NCBI RefSeq assembly: GCF_017562075.2
Contig: NW_024427614.1
Location: 1 to 64,000, forward strand
Origin: Anopheles merus
Taxonomy: Eukaryota > Arthropoda > Insecta > Diptera > Culicidae
Length of the DNA: 64,000 bases
Direction: 5' to 3'
Shown here: one piece after another, positions 46,863 through 58,668 of the stretch
How the letters are laid out: each line of letters begins with the position of its first letter
Position numbering within the stretch: position 1 is the stretch's first letter
The notes under the pieces: generated by a model
Database searches by the model: none
What the model saw: the letters and a program-made list of their open reading frames with translations, nothing else
Told to the model about the DNA's origin: nothing
Translations under genes and position numbers: made by a program

Positions 46863-49560
46863 TCATTGTTTCATTGTTTTATCGTCTCCCAACGTCTCGT
46901 AATTCTGTTGGTCCCTCTTACCGTACAAGTTGCCTGTTATTTGGAATAGAACCTCTGCAACATAGAAGCAAGAAGTGCTTGTTTACATACAAACTTGTTA
47001 GCGGATCTTTCGAAGGCCCGTATTTTTGATAAATAGAACTTTCAGGCCCCAATAAGAATGTTAAGAACCAGGACCAAATTCAATATAGAATTAAGATCGA
47101 CTTATGTTGGATATAACGATCTTTTATAAAAATTAACTGACTTTTTTACATAGCTAAGTGAGACGCATCCACAGTTTATGTTATGTTGTTTATTTATTTG
47201 GTTAATTGACAGTTTAACTAATCATGCCTTTCGATGCGTTTTTGTTAGCACTGTTCTATAGCATTCATTATTGAAACGAGAATGTTATGCATGCTTATGT
47301 TAGCTTGAAAACTTTCGGAATAGATAAAAATAATTATAACAAAAAGCTTCTTTCCAACAAATTCGATTTTTCGTTTCTAAATATTCTATTTCTTTTCTTT
47401 ATTTTTGATCACAATAACACCATTTCCGCGCACACACAAAACATTGCCTCAACTCAAAACCTTAAAACAGTTTCCATCATCAGACTTTGAAAAACTTAAA
47501 ATATGTATTGTGTGTTAATTTGAAGATTTTTGAAGGAATCTTAAGCCTGTTCGGAATATGTATCAAATCGTTTGCAATTTGAAAAATGAGCTCGAAACTG
47601 TCCAGGAAACGAATCAAAATTTCCATGCAGATTAATGATATTTAATAATGCTTCGAGTAAAATAATGAGAATCTTGATTTTTTTCGCAAATGTACAAGGT
47701 TTGCGATTGGTTTGTGATTAAAACAATAGTTTTGCCAATTGAAATTTCATAAGTAAAACAATATGCATTGCCGAAAATGCCTACAGTGGCTGCTATTCAA
47801 CGCAATTATGGTGTGAAGTTTATGAATGTTAAAAAAATTTTTTGAATTATATTTTAGTTTACGAAGCATTATGAAGGATTGCGCCCTAGAAAAGATAAAT
47901 CTCGCCACTCGAGTATTCTATAAGAGCAAAAATTTGCAAATTTTCCATATTCTCCAGAGAGCGTTAACAAGTGTCAAGCAAGAGCTTCCCGCCAAATACT
48001 TTATGCAAGATTTGCTAGCAGGTTGATATGAAGATGTAAAATTAAAATGAACTCAACCTCCAAAATCTAGGATGTTAACTGAATGCCATATATTTTCTTG
48101 GGATCATTTGCGATACTGGCTAAGCGATGCTCCGCGAGCGATATTTCCGTTTTAATTATAACAATTGGTGATTGTTCTCCAGCTTTCGTTATCATACAAA
48201 TGTTTCCCAGTTATTATCCAGGACAAACACCCTGCGATCTCATGAACATCCGCCCTCTACGTTACGCTAGCGTTACACGTAACGCCTGTTTAGCGCAAAC
48301 CCAAGCAGCATTTTTTTAACGCCTGGTTTTACCATCGGGGATAAGCAAACTGATAGATTATTAATCATGTCTTAATATTGATTATTTGTATGCAATAATG
48401 AGAAAAGACCTATTTTGAACAAATATAAAAAGATTTTTTAAAGATATGACTCATTGATAATTTATGATAATGAAAAGTTATAACACTATTATTATCTTAA
48501 TATTTTTTGCATCAATGCGAGTTATAACAACTTCAAGAAATACTTTTATAACAATCAATAAACTTCGAAATGTTATTACAAAAAACTAATTTTTTATTTG
48601 CAAATCTTTTGGTAAAACTAGAATATTGAAAATTATGAACGGATTTTTTAAGCTCGATAAGCGCCATTTCAAAAGAGCCCTCGCATCCAAAGCAACCATC
48701 ATTCAAAATCGCCATAAACGTTCTTAATAGGCTTTAAATTAATTGCATATATTTAATTTCTTTGGATATACTTAAAATAAATTATATTTTTTACTTTGGC
48801 AACGTTACTCCAATTATAAGCTTAGAGGGTTTTAAGACCTTTAAACTGTAAGACTTTTTTGCTTGAATTATAGTGCATGAATGAAAACACTTATATTTTT
48901 TTAACTTGTAATTAAACTATTTAATCTCACTGATATCGATCTATCCCAAAGCAAATTATTGTTATTTTATTCGAAATGTAAAATATTTCTTATTTAACTT
49001 ATGCACAGCGATCGGTCGCGTGGATGACCAACCCTCTATGAAATGCAGCTTGGGAATTTTAAAAGGCAAGTAATGTTTCTCCTTTGTAAGGTAAAGGGCT
49101 GAGCCTTACTTTTACCAATTATTAAGATGGCGTTACGACTGGTTGCAGGGACTTTGATCACAACTAGATGGCGTTATTGAATGTGGAGTTTCATATGCGT
49201 TAGGGGCATGTCATTACATTGTATTTTATTGGCATTCCTACATTGCAAATGAAAATATTGTTTAAAAAATATTATAAAATGCTACATATATTTATATGCT
49301 TATTTAAATGAAGGGTGAAGGGAAACATTATTGAGGATGTTTATTTATATGAATGTTCCTAATCTTTGGTACAACTTTTTTAAAGCCATTTCCAACGTTT
49401 CCCAATAAATTTGCCAAGTCAAACTTTTGAGAGAACCTTGCCTTACCTGAACACACAACATTTTTCGACCAACACTTTTAAATTTTCCCGTGGTTAACGA
49501 TAAATCAGGTATAAGTGTCCTTTAGCGTTTCCAGAAAAAAGGTCAACACACAGGTATCAC
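46863..49560. repeat. Gene-free 2.7-kb histone-spacer repeat A
   Basis: The unit starts with the last ~165 bp of the CR1 RT relic (frame ends near 47029), then the spacer, then H2A-downstream sequence. The chimeric frame 46817-47029 crosses the fusion and is an artefact. All histone genes are absent. The period to the next copy is 2,698 bp. The CTCF-like motif is degenerate here (CAACTAGATGGC, 49161-49172). Confidence 0.85.
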
Positions 49561-52261
49561 TCATTGTTTCATTGTTTTATCGTCTCCCAACGTCTCGTAA
49601 TTCTGTTGGTCCCTCTTACCGTACAAGTTGCCTGTTATTTGGAATAGAACCTCTGCAACATAGAAGCAAGAAGTGCTTGTTTACATACAAACTTGTTAGC
49701 GGATCTTTCGAAGGCCCGTATTTTTGATAAATAGAACTTTCAGGCCCCAATAAGAATGTTAAGAACCAGGACCAAATTCAATATAGAATTAAGATCGACT
49801 TATGTTGGATATAACGATCTTTTAAAAAAATTTACTGACTTTTTTACATAGCTAAGTGAGACGCATCCACAGTTTATGTTATGTTGTTTATTTATTTGGT
49901 TAATTGACAGTTTAACTAATCATGCCTTTCGATGCGTTTTTGTTAGCACTGTTCTATAGCATTCATTATTGAGACGAGAATGTTATGCATGCTTATGTTA
50001 GCTTGAAAACTTTCGGAATAGATAAAAATAATTATAACAAAAAGCTTCTTTCCAACAAATTCGTTTTTTCGTTTCTAAATATTCTATTTCTTTTCTTTAT
50101 TTTTGATCACAATAACACCATTTCCGCGCACACACAAAACATTGCCTCAACTCAAAACCTTAAAACAGTTTCCATCATCAGACTTTGAAAAACTTAAAAT
50201 ATGTATTGTGTGTTAATTTGAAGATTTTTGAAGGAATCTTAAGCCTGTTCGGAATATGTATCAAATCGTTTGCAATTTGAAAAATGAGCTCGAAACTGTC
50301 CAGGAAACGAATCAAAATTTCCATGCAGATTAATGATATTTAATAATGCTTCGAGTAAAATAATGAGAATCTTGATTTTTTGCAAATGTACAAGGTTTGC
50401 GATTGGTTTGTGATTAATACAATAGTTTTGCCAATGGAAATTGCATAAGTAAAACAAAATTTATTTGCCGAAAATGCCTAAAGTGGCTGCAATTCAACGC
50501 AATTATGGTGTGAAGTTTATGAATGTATAAAAAAAAATTAATTATATTTTAGTTTACGAAGCATTATGAAGGATTGCGCCCTAGAAAAGATAAATCTCGC
50601 CACTCGAGTTTTCTATAAGAGCAAAAATTTGCAAATTTTCCATATTCTCCAGAGAGCGTTAACAAGTGTCAAGCAAGAGCTTCCCGCCAAATACTTTATG
50701 CAAGATTTGCTAGCAGGTTGATATGAAGATGTAAAATTAAAATGAACTCAACCTTTAAAATCTAGGATGTTAACTGAATGCCATATATTTTCTTGGGATA
50801 CTGACTTCATTTTTTATAATCACGTAGCGATGCTCCGCGAGCGATATTTCCGTTTTAATTTTAACAATTGGTGATTGTTCTCCAGCTTTCGTTATCATAC
50901 AAATGTTTCCCAGTTATTATCCAGGACAAACACCCTGCGATCTCATGAACATCCGCCCTCTACGTTACGCTAGCGTTACACGTAACGCCTGTTTAGCGCA
51001 AACCCAAGCAGCATTTTTTTAACGCCTGGTTTTACCATCGGGGATAAGCAAACTGATAGATTATTAATCATGTCTTAATATTGATTATTTGTATGCAATA
51101 ATGAGAAAAGACCTATTTTGAACAAATATAAAAAGATTTTTTAAAGATATGACTCATTGATAATTTATGATAATGAAAAGTTATAACACTATTATTATCT
51201 TAATATTTTTTGCATCAATGCGAGTTATAACAACTTCAAGAAATACTTTTATAACAATCAATAAACTTCGAAATGTTATTACAAAAAACTAATTTTTATT
51301 TGCAAATCTTTTGGTAAAACTAGAATATTGAAAATTATGAACGGATTTTTTAAGCTCGATAAGCGCCATTTCAAAAGAGCCCTCGCATCCAAAGCAACCA
51401 TCATTCAAAATCGCCATAAACGTTCTTAATAGGCTTTAAATTAATTGCATATATTTAATTTCTTTGGATATACTTTAAATAATTTACATTTTTTACTTTG
51501 GCAACGTTACTCCAATTATAAGCTTAGAGGGTTTTAAGACCTTTAAACTGTAAGACTTTATTGCTTGAATTGTAGTTCATGAATGAAAACACTTATATTT
51601 TTTTAACTTGTAATTAAACTATTTAATCTCACTGATATCGATCTATCCCAAAGCAAATTATTGTTATTTTATTCGAAATGTAAAATATTTCTTATTTAAC
51701 TTATGCACAGCGATCGGTCGCGTGGATGACCAACCCTCTATGAAATGCAGCTTGGGAATTTTAAAAGGCAAGTAACGTTTCTCCTTTGTAACGTAAAGGG
51801 CTGAGCCTTACTTTTACCAATTATTAAGATGGCGTTACGACTGGTTGTAGGGATTTTGATCCCCACTAGATGGCGTTATTGAATGTGGAGTTGCACATGC
51901 GTTAGGGACATTTCAATTTATTGTATTTTATTGGCATTCCTACATTGCAAATGAAAATATTGTTTAAAAATATACTATAAATTCCAGAAATATTCACATG
52001 GTTATTTAAATGAAGGGTGAAGGGAAACATTATTGAGGATGTTTATCTATATGAATGTTCCTAATCTTTGGTCCAACTTTTTAAAGCCATTTCCAACGTT
52101 TCCCAATAAATTTGCCAAGTCAAACTTTTGAGAGAACTTTGCCTTACCTGAACACACAACATTTTTCGACCAACACTTTTAAATTTTCCCGTGGTTAACG
52201 ATAAATCAGGTATAAGTGTCCTTTAGCGTTTCCAGAAAAAAGGTCAACACACAGGTATCAC
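49561..52261. repeat. Gene-free 2.7-kb histone-spacer repeat B
   Basis: Second copy, 2,701 bp. The CTCF-like motif is intact (CCACTAGATGGC, 51863-51874). The spacer variant reads GGGATACTGACTTCATTT near 50796, in contrast to GGGATCATTTGCGATACTGG in repeat A, which shows that variants are shuffled between repeats. Confidence 0.85.
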
Positions 52262-53931
52262 TCATTGTTTCATTGTTTTATCGTCTCCCAACGTCTCGTA
52301 ATTCTGTTGGTCCCTCTTACCGTACAAGTTGCCTGTTATTTGGAATAGAACCTCTGCAACATAGAAGCAAGAAGTGCTTGTTTACATACAAACTTGTTAG
52401 CGGATCTTTCGAAGGCCCGTATTTTTGATAAATAGAACTTTCAGGCCCCAATAAGAATGTTAAGAACCAGGACCAAATTCAATATAGAATGAAGATCGAC
52501 TTATGTTGGATATAACGATCTTTTAAAAAAATTTACTGACTTTTTTACATAGCTAAGTGAGACGCATCCACAGTTTATGTTATGTTGTTTATTTATTTGG
52601 TTAATTGACAGTTTAACTAATCATGCCTTTCGATGCGTTTTTGTTAGCACTGTTCTATAGCATTCATTATTGAAACGAGAATGTTATGCATGCTTATGTT
52701 AGCTTGAAAACTTTCGGAATAGATAAAAATAATTATAACAAAAAGCTTCTTTCCAACAAATTCGATTTTTCGTTTCTAAATATTCTATTTCTTTTCTTTA
52801 TTTTTGATCACAATAACACCATTTCCGCGCACACACAAAACATTGCCTCAACTCAAAACCTTAAAACAGTTTCCATCATCAGACTTTGAAAAACTTAAAA
52901 TATGTATTGTGTGTTAATTTGAAGATTTTTGAAGGAATCTTAAGCCTGTTCGGAATATGTATCAAATCGTTTGCAATTTGAAAAATGAGCTCGAAACTGT
53001 CCAGGAAACGAATCAAAATTTCCATGCAGATTAATGATATTTAATAATGCTTCGAGTAAAATAATGAGAATCTTGATTTTTTGCAAATGTACAAGGTTTG
53101 CGATTGGTTTGTGATTAATACAATAGTTTTGCCAATGGAAATTGCATAAGTAAAACAAAATTTATTTGCCGAAAATGCCTAAAGTGGCTGCAATTCAACG
53201 CAATTATGGTGTGAAGTTTATGAATGTATAAAAAAAAATTAATTATATTTTAGTTTACGAAGCATTATGAAGGATTGCGCCCTAGAAAAGATAAATCTCG
53301 CCACTCGAGTTTTCTATAAGAGCAAAAATTTGCAAATTTTCCATATTCTCCAGAGAGCGTTAACAAGTGTCAAGCAAGAGCTTCCCGCCAAATACTTTAT
53401 GCAAGATTTGCTAGCAGGTTGATATGAAGATGTAAAATTAAAATGAACTCAACCTTTAAAATCTAGGATGTTAACTGAATGCCATATATTTCTTGGGATA
53501 CTGACTTCATTTTTTATAATCACGTAGCGATGCTCCGCGAGCGATATTTCCGTTTTAATTTTAACAATTGGTGATTGTTCTCCAGCTTTCGTTATCATAC
53601 AAATGTTTCCCAGTTATTATCCAGGACAAACACCCTGCGATCTCATGAACATCCGCCCTCTACGTTACGCTAGCGTTACACGTAACGCCTGTTTAGCGCA
53701 AACCCAAGCAGCATTTTTTTAACGCCTGGTTTTACCATCGGGGATAAGCAAACTGATAGATTATTAATCATGTCTTAATATTGATTATTTGTATGCAATA
53801 ATGAGAAAAGACCTATTTTGAACAAATATAAAAAGATTTTTTAAAGATATGACTCATTGATAATTTATGATAATGAAAAGTTATAACACTATTATTATCT
53901 TAATATTTTTTGCATCAATGCGAGTTATAAC

Positions 53932-54274
53932 AGTTAAGAACACATGCGTTGGAATTGTAATAAAAAATAATTTTATTTATCCAATTTGTCGCGCACATAT
54001 TCTGAGCTCAAGATGTTGATTAGAACTGCCTAAACTTTCCTGATTTCATGTTATATATGTTCGGTTCCCTACTTTTCATTGTTTATGCTATGGTTATTAT
54101 GTTTATGCTACGGTTATTTATTAGATATTTGATTTGGCCAGATGTTGATACGATGTTGGTGCTGGTTCTGGTTCCGATGATTACTTTGTTGTTCATAGCA
54201 TATTTCGCTATGAATGGTGTTGCATTGTTTCGGTGCTGGTGTTTTGCTTTCGGTGCTGTGATGTCGTGTTAACT
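53932..54274 (-). mobile_element. 3' LTR of errantivirus-like element, copy 1
   Basis: A 343-bp LTR bounded by AGTTAAG at the left and TTAACT at the right. On the element strand it begins AGTTAACACG and ends in CTTAACT, matching the AGTTA...TAAYT termini of insect gypsy/errantiviruses. A 74-codon plus-strand frame inside it is chance. Confidence 0.88.
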
Positions 54275-54285
54275 CCTCTCCTCTT
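54275..54285 (-). other. Polypurine tract of the LTR element
   Basis: The minus strand reads AAGAGGAGAGG immediately before the LTR start AGTTAACAC. This is the plus-strand primer site expected directly upstream of a 3' LTR. It is repeated at 63385-63395. Confidence 0.85.
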
Positions 54286-54327
54286 AAATGACTTTGTCCT
54301 CGAAGTTTCTAGATGCTCTCGTTTACT

Positions 54328-55785
54328 TTATGTTGTTTCCCTTGATGCAGATGGTAATATGAACCTCAGGCTTTGATATCTGTAAATATTTATCAATACG
54401 GCTATTACGATAAACACAATGAATACAATTGAACCACTTATTGATCCAAACAAATTAACTTTCCATGACAAAGATTTGTTCTCTAGTTTGATTTTTTTCA
54501 ATATTTCTCTATGCTCAATAGTTAGATTGTTTAGATATTTTGATGGTGGTATGTCGATGACGTCGGTTTCGGTTGCTATTAACCCCAGTGTTGGTTGAAA
54601 TGCTTTGTTTGGTATTGTTATTTCCAGGTTTGGAAATTCTTCTCCGTTGATGTAGATGTTGCATTTTTCAAAATGTATTATATATGAGCCTGTGAGAAAT
54701 TGTGTGTCATTGTTGCAACTCGATGAAATTCTGACTGTGGCATTGTTAATGAGTATAACGGCATCATGAATACGTTTAATTATTCCATCGGAATATACTT
54801 TTTCATAAGTACAATCGGAATGATGTCCATGTACTAGTTTTTGAATACACTTACTTGATGGTTCTAGGTGTATGCTGTCACAAAGATAATTACCATTATC
54901 TATTTGTTCGCAGGGCTGTGACGATTCAAATACATGAGTGTTGTTCTTCAGTATATAGTTGTGATGCAAGAGAATTCTTTTGTCAGTTTTTATAATTGAA
55001 TCAATATAATTGTATTCAAAAGTATGTTTGGATTCAAATGGGTATTTCAACATATATATGATATGTGTTTTGTTCATTGTTACCTGAGCTGTGGATCTTA
55101 TCAACATTTCTTCGGTTGATGATACATGTATGTTGTGCTCAGCTAAAAACTTAACCATTTGGTTCAGGTCGTCAAGAGATAATAGTTTGCTGCTGGGTAT
55201 TCCATGTTTTGCTAGTAAAATAGCATCTTCCAGTGTTTCTAAATAGTTTTGCAGAGTATCGAGATTTGAGATGATAATTAGTTGGATAATTTCATTCGAT
55301 CTTTGATGAAATCTTTCTTCTTCCAGTTGGAGTACGCTGTTTGCAATTCTGGTTATATCATACAAGCGTTTATCAATTTCGTCGTTAATCAGTACTTGTT
55401 GATTATTTTGTTCAATCAAGGAGTTAATAGTGGAGTTTATAACACGTAAATCTTCAGCATCAGGTGTTCCTGCGATCCACTTCCATATGGTGCCAATAGT
55501 ATCCCATCGTCGTTCTCTGTTCGTATGTGGCCTAATCTTGTTAAATGTTTCATGCAATTTATTAACCTTTAATTTTATAATATTGTAAAGAGGATTATCG
55601 TTCACATGGTATTTTAATTCTGCCTCATTGTTAATGAGAACTTGTTCTAAAAGATCTATCTTGATTGGGTGTATGATTCTTATGTTTCCTGTCTTGACTC
55701 GTGCTTGACCTAATGGAATTACTGCTAAGGGGTTGTTAGTTATATCATGTATTCCTATGTTAGCATAAACAATTGTAAATGACAC
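54328..55785 (-). CDS. env: Envelope-like protein (env) of the errantivirus-like element
   Basis: This frame of ~485 codons encodes a class-I-like fusion glycoprotein. A hydrophobic N-terminus acts as a signal peptide, a furin-type RERR site lies at about residues 90-93, heptad-like sequence follows, and one transmembrane segment near residues 446-468 precedes a short tail. The annotated start is GTG, not ATG. The frame is open further upstream to a strong splice acceptor (pyrimidine tract and AG at 55799-55800, minus), so env is probably made from a spliced mRNA, as in errantiviruses. The frame is unbroken, unlike pol. This is an old insect provirus gene; whether it is expressed is unknown. 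Confidence 0.85.
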   Translation of the reverse strand: MSFTIVYANIGIHDITNNPLAVIPLGQARVKTGNIRIIHPIKIDLLEQVLINNEAELKYHVNDNPLYNIIKLKVNKLHETFNKIRPHTNRERRWDTIGTIWKWIAGTPDAEDLRVINSTINSLIEQNNQQVLINDEIDKRLYDITRIANSVLQLEEERFHQRSNEIIQLIIISNLDTLQNYLETLEDAILLAKHGIPSSKLLSLDDLNQMVKFLAEHNIHVSSTEEMLIRSTAQVTMNKTHIIYMLKYPFESKHTFEYNYIDSIIKTDKRILLHHNYILKNNTHVFESSQPCEQIDNGNYLCDSIHLEPSSKCIQKLVHGHHSDCTYEKVYSDGIIKRIHDAVILINNATVRISSSCNNDTQFLTGSYIIHFEKCNIYINGEEFPNLEITIPNKAFQPTLGLIATETDVIDIPPSKYLNNLTIEHREILKKIKLENKSLSWKVNLFGSISGSIVFIVFIVIAVLINIYRYQSLRFILPSASRETT

Positions 55786-55831
55786 GCAAATGGCGAGTCT
55801 GAAAAGAGAAAAAAAATGTTAAAATTTTTTG

Positions 55832-56820
55832 TTAGTTGGTTTTCCTAAGGTTAACTTTGTGTACCTTTCTGTTATTAGAACCGATTATATAAGTTGAATG
55901 ATTTTCTTTAATTTTTATGGGATAGTATCTACTCTCTCTTTTGTTATTCGTTTTATTTTTTTCATATGCAATGCTTCCTGGTTCATAAATCTGATATTCC
56001 TGATCGACTATTTTCTCTTCTTTTTCTTTGAAAAGTTGAGCGATTTTCCTATCTTTTTCTTCACGTATTTTTGATCTTTCTGCAAATGAATGGTCATTTG
56101 AAAATTCTCCAATATAAATGTTTCTCGGTGTATCTTTAATGAAACTATGTATAGAGTTGTTGTATTTGTAAGTGGCTTGTTGTACAAGGCAAGTGATACT
56201 CATATCTGGATTAAGAGATTTAATGCATCTGGCTATTTCTCGTATAGTTGAATGACATCTTTCTACTTGACCATTTGTTTCTGACCTATTAACCGGAGTT
56301 TTAAATATTTTCACGCCTAAATTCAATATTGATTGTTCTACAACATTTGATACAAAAGAAGACTCATTATCAATTACTATTTCTGCTGGAAGATTCCAGT
56401 CATATAAAGCTGTAACAAGACATCTTTAATATCGGCTATTGATTTTGATTTTATAGGTCTGATTTTTAAATATTTAGAAAATTTGTCCAAGGATGTAATA
56501 AAAAGATTATTTGCATTATAGGCAAAAATATCTATGTGAACTATTTCTCCTGGGTAGGTAGGTATTGGGTTTTAATTGGAATGAACTTCTGTGGTTTTCT
56601 ATCATATTTTTCTAGTTTGCAAATTTCACAATTTTGAATGAAGTTTTGAATGGATTTACGCATTCTAGGGAAATAATATTTCTTTATGAATTGTATAGAA
56701 TTTTCTTTAACATTTCTATGTGCAAAGTTATGTATTTCTTTAATTTTTTCTAATTGTTGTTCCTCTGTTTGCAAATCTTCTACTATCAATTGAGAATAAC
56801 GAATTTTTATTACTTTGAAT
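55832..56820 (-). pseudogene. Integrase region of pol, LTR-element copy 1 (frameshifted)
   Basis: Three pieces are seen. The N-terminal HHCC zinc motif (HNFAHRN ... CEIC) is at 56789-56541. The first catalytic Asp (HID) and second (IDN) lie between 56540 and about 56330 in other frames. The third catalytic residue, Glu in NGQVERCH, is in the frame 56326-55832. At least two 1-bp frameshifts separate them. All three D, D, E residues are present, so decay is slight or partly sequencing error. Confidence 0.82.
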
Positions 56821-57765
56821 TATACATTGATTTGAAAATTTCTTGAATATTTCCCATTACGGATTGATCGCAATATATACCATTACGTACTTTAGGATTG
56901 AGGAATTTTTTAAAAGTTTGTTTAATGAAGTCACTTGAAAATTCAGATTCACAGAAGGTGTGTCTTTTATACCCTTGAAATGGTATTGTTAGTTCATAGG
57001 AGGAATTAGGGGTTAATCGGAATATAAGTTGATTTCGGAAAACATTAATGGGTGCCTCTGTTGAAAGAATATAATCATTATCATCATCTTCTGCTGAGTG
57101 TTGAGTGGGTGTTAACGAGTTAATTTGAACACGTGATAAAGCATCTGCAACAATGTTTGCTTTGCCTGGTTTATAACATAATTCATAATCATGTTCTTCT
57201 AAAAATGATTTCCATCTTTTAAGTTTTGCATTATTATTTTTTGGGGAAGTGTAAATGTTAGTGGGAGGTGATCGGTAAAAATTTTAAGTTTTGCTCCGTA
57301 GATAAATTTCTTAGAGTTTGTAATGCCCATACTACTGCTAGCATTTCTTTTTCGTTAGTCGCGTAATTTTCTTCCGTTCTGGAAAGAGTTCTGGAAATAA
57401 ATTTAATTGGTCTCTCTCCATCCGAGGTTTGTTGCGAAAGTACTGCTCCCAATGCTATATTTGATGCATCTGTAGTAAGAATGAAGGGTTTTTCAAAATC
57501 CGGAAAAGCTAAAACATCATTTGAACATAGCACTTCTTTAAGGTATTGGAATGATTTTTTTGCTGATTCATCAAAAGTTATGGTGAAATTTTTTGACTGG
57601 TTTTTGGGAATTTTCCGATGGCCATCCTCTCCTCTTAAAAGTTTCGTAAGTGGTTTCGCAAGTTCTGCGTAATTCTTTACGAAACGTCTATAATATCCGG
57701 AGAGTCCTAGAAATGCTCTTAAATCTTTTAAATGTCTTCGGTTCGGGATATTTTCTGATGCATTC
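56821..57765 (-). pseudogene. RT end and RNase H region of pol, LTR-element copy 1 (frameshifted, truncated)
   Basis: On the minus strand the sequence enters pol in the RT thumb (FLGLSGYYRRF near 57715), continues to FPDFEKPFILTTDAS with the first RNase H aspartate (frame 57533-57258), and shifts frame twice near 57260-57290 before KPGKANIVADALSR (near 57150). The shifts lie in A and T/C runs. The first part of RT, including its catalytic motif, is absent. Confidence 0.8.
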
Positions 57766-58400
57766 TACTTTTTTAAGCTTGATAAGACCATTTGCAAAAT
57801 AATGAAGCCAAAGCAACCAACTTCTGATTCGAGAAACGATTTAATAGGTTTAAATTAAAATTAGCATATATTTAAGTGTTTCTAACACAGTTTTTTTAAT
57901 TTTTTAAATTTCTTCAACGTTACTCCAATTATAAGCTTAGAGGGTTTTAAGACCTTTAAACTGTAAGACTTTATTGCTTGAATTATATTCATGAATGAAA
58001 CACTTATATTTTTTAACTTGTAATTAAACTATTTAATCTCACTGATATCGATCTATCCCAAAGCAAATTATTGTTATTTATTCGAAATGTAAAATATTTC
58101 TTATTTAACTTATGCACAGCGATCGGTCGCGTGGATGACCAACCCTCTATGAAATGCAGCTTGGAATTTTAAAAGGCAAGTAACGTTTCTCCTTTGTAAC
58201 GTAAAGGGCTGAGCCTTACTTTTACCAATTATTAAGATGGCGTTACGACTGGTTGTAGGGATTTTGATCCCCACTAGATGGCGTTATTGAATGTGGAGTT
58301 GCACATGCGTTAGGGACATTTCATTTATTGTATTTTATTGGCATTCCTACATTGCAAATGAAAATATTGTTTAAAAATATACTAAAATTCCAGAAATATT
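57766..58400. other. Diverged or poorly resolved spacer after the LTR fragment
   Basis: Homologous to about 60455-61100, but with many single-base losses (GTTATTTATTCG for GTTATTTTATTCG, CTTGGAATTTT for CTTGGGAATTTT). Worst at 57766-57900, it becomes clean by about 58400. The gradient suggests a badly supported consensus at a junction more than true divergence. Confidence 0.6.
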
Positions 58401-58668
58401 CACATGGTTATTTAAATGAAGGGTGAAGGGAAACATTATTGAGGATGTTTATCTATATGAATGTTCCTAATCTTTGGTCCAACTTTTTTAAAGCCATTTC
58501 CAACGTTTCCCAATAAATTTGCCAAGTCAAACTTTTGAGAGAACCTTCCCTTACCTGAACACACAACATTTTTCGACCAACACTTTTAAATTTTCCCGTG
58601 GTTAACGATAAATCAGGTATAAGTGTCCTTTAGCGTTTCCAGAAAAAAGGTCAACACACAGGTATCAC

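Larger units (their letters stand above)
53932..57765 (-). mobile_element. Errantivirus-like (gypsy-lineage) provirus fragment, copy 1
   Basis: Read on the minus strand from about 57765: end of RT, RNase H, integrase (broken), env (intact), polypurine tract, 3' LTR. Gag, protease, most of RT and the 5' LTR are missing. The left junction follows GAGTTATAAC in the spacer; the right junction has no matching duplication. A third gene (env) between pol and the 3' LTR, with AGTTA-type LTR ends, identifies an insect endogenous-retrovirus-like element. Confidence 0.88.
52262..58668. repeat. Gene-free histone-spacer repeat C, interrupted by an LTR element
   Basis: Same 2.7-kb unit with a ~3.8-kb LTR-retroelement fragment between 53932 and about 57765. 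About 110-130 bp of spacer expected at the junction are missing on the right side. The part from 57766 to about 58400 has many single-base deletions compared with the other copies. An intact CTCF-like motif is at 58271-58282. Confidence 0.8.

Noticed and set aside
46817..47029. 70-codon chimeric frame repeated in the gene-free units
   Set aside because: It spans the deletion fusion between H2A-downstream DNA and the RT relic. A by-product of the junction and not a gene.
54048..54272. 74-codon plus-strand frame with membrane-like residues
   Set aside because: It lies fully within the LTR and on the strand opposite to the element genes.
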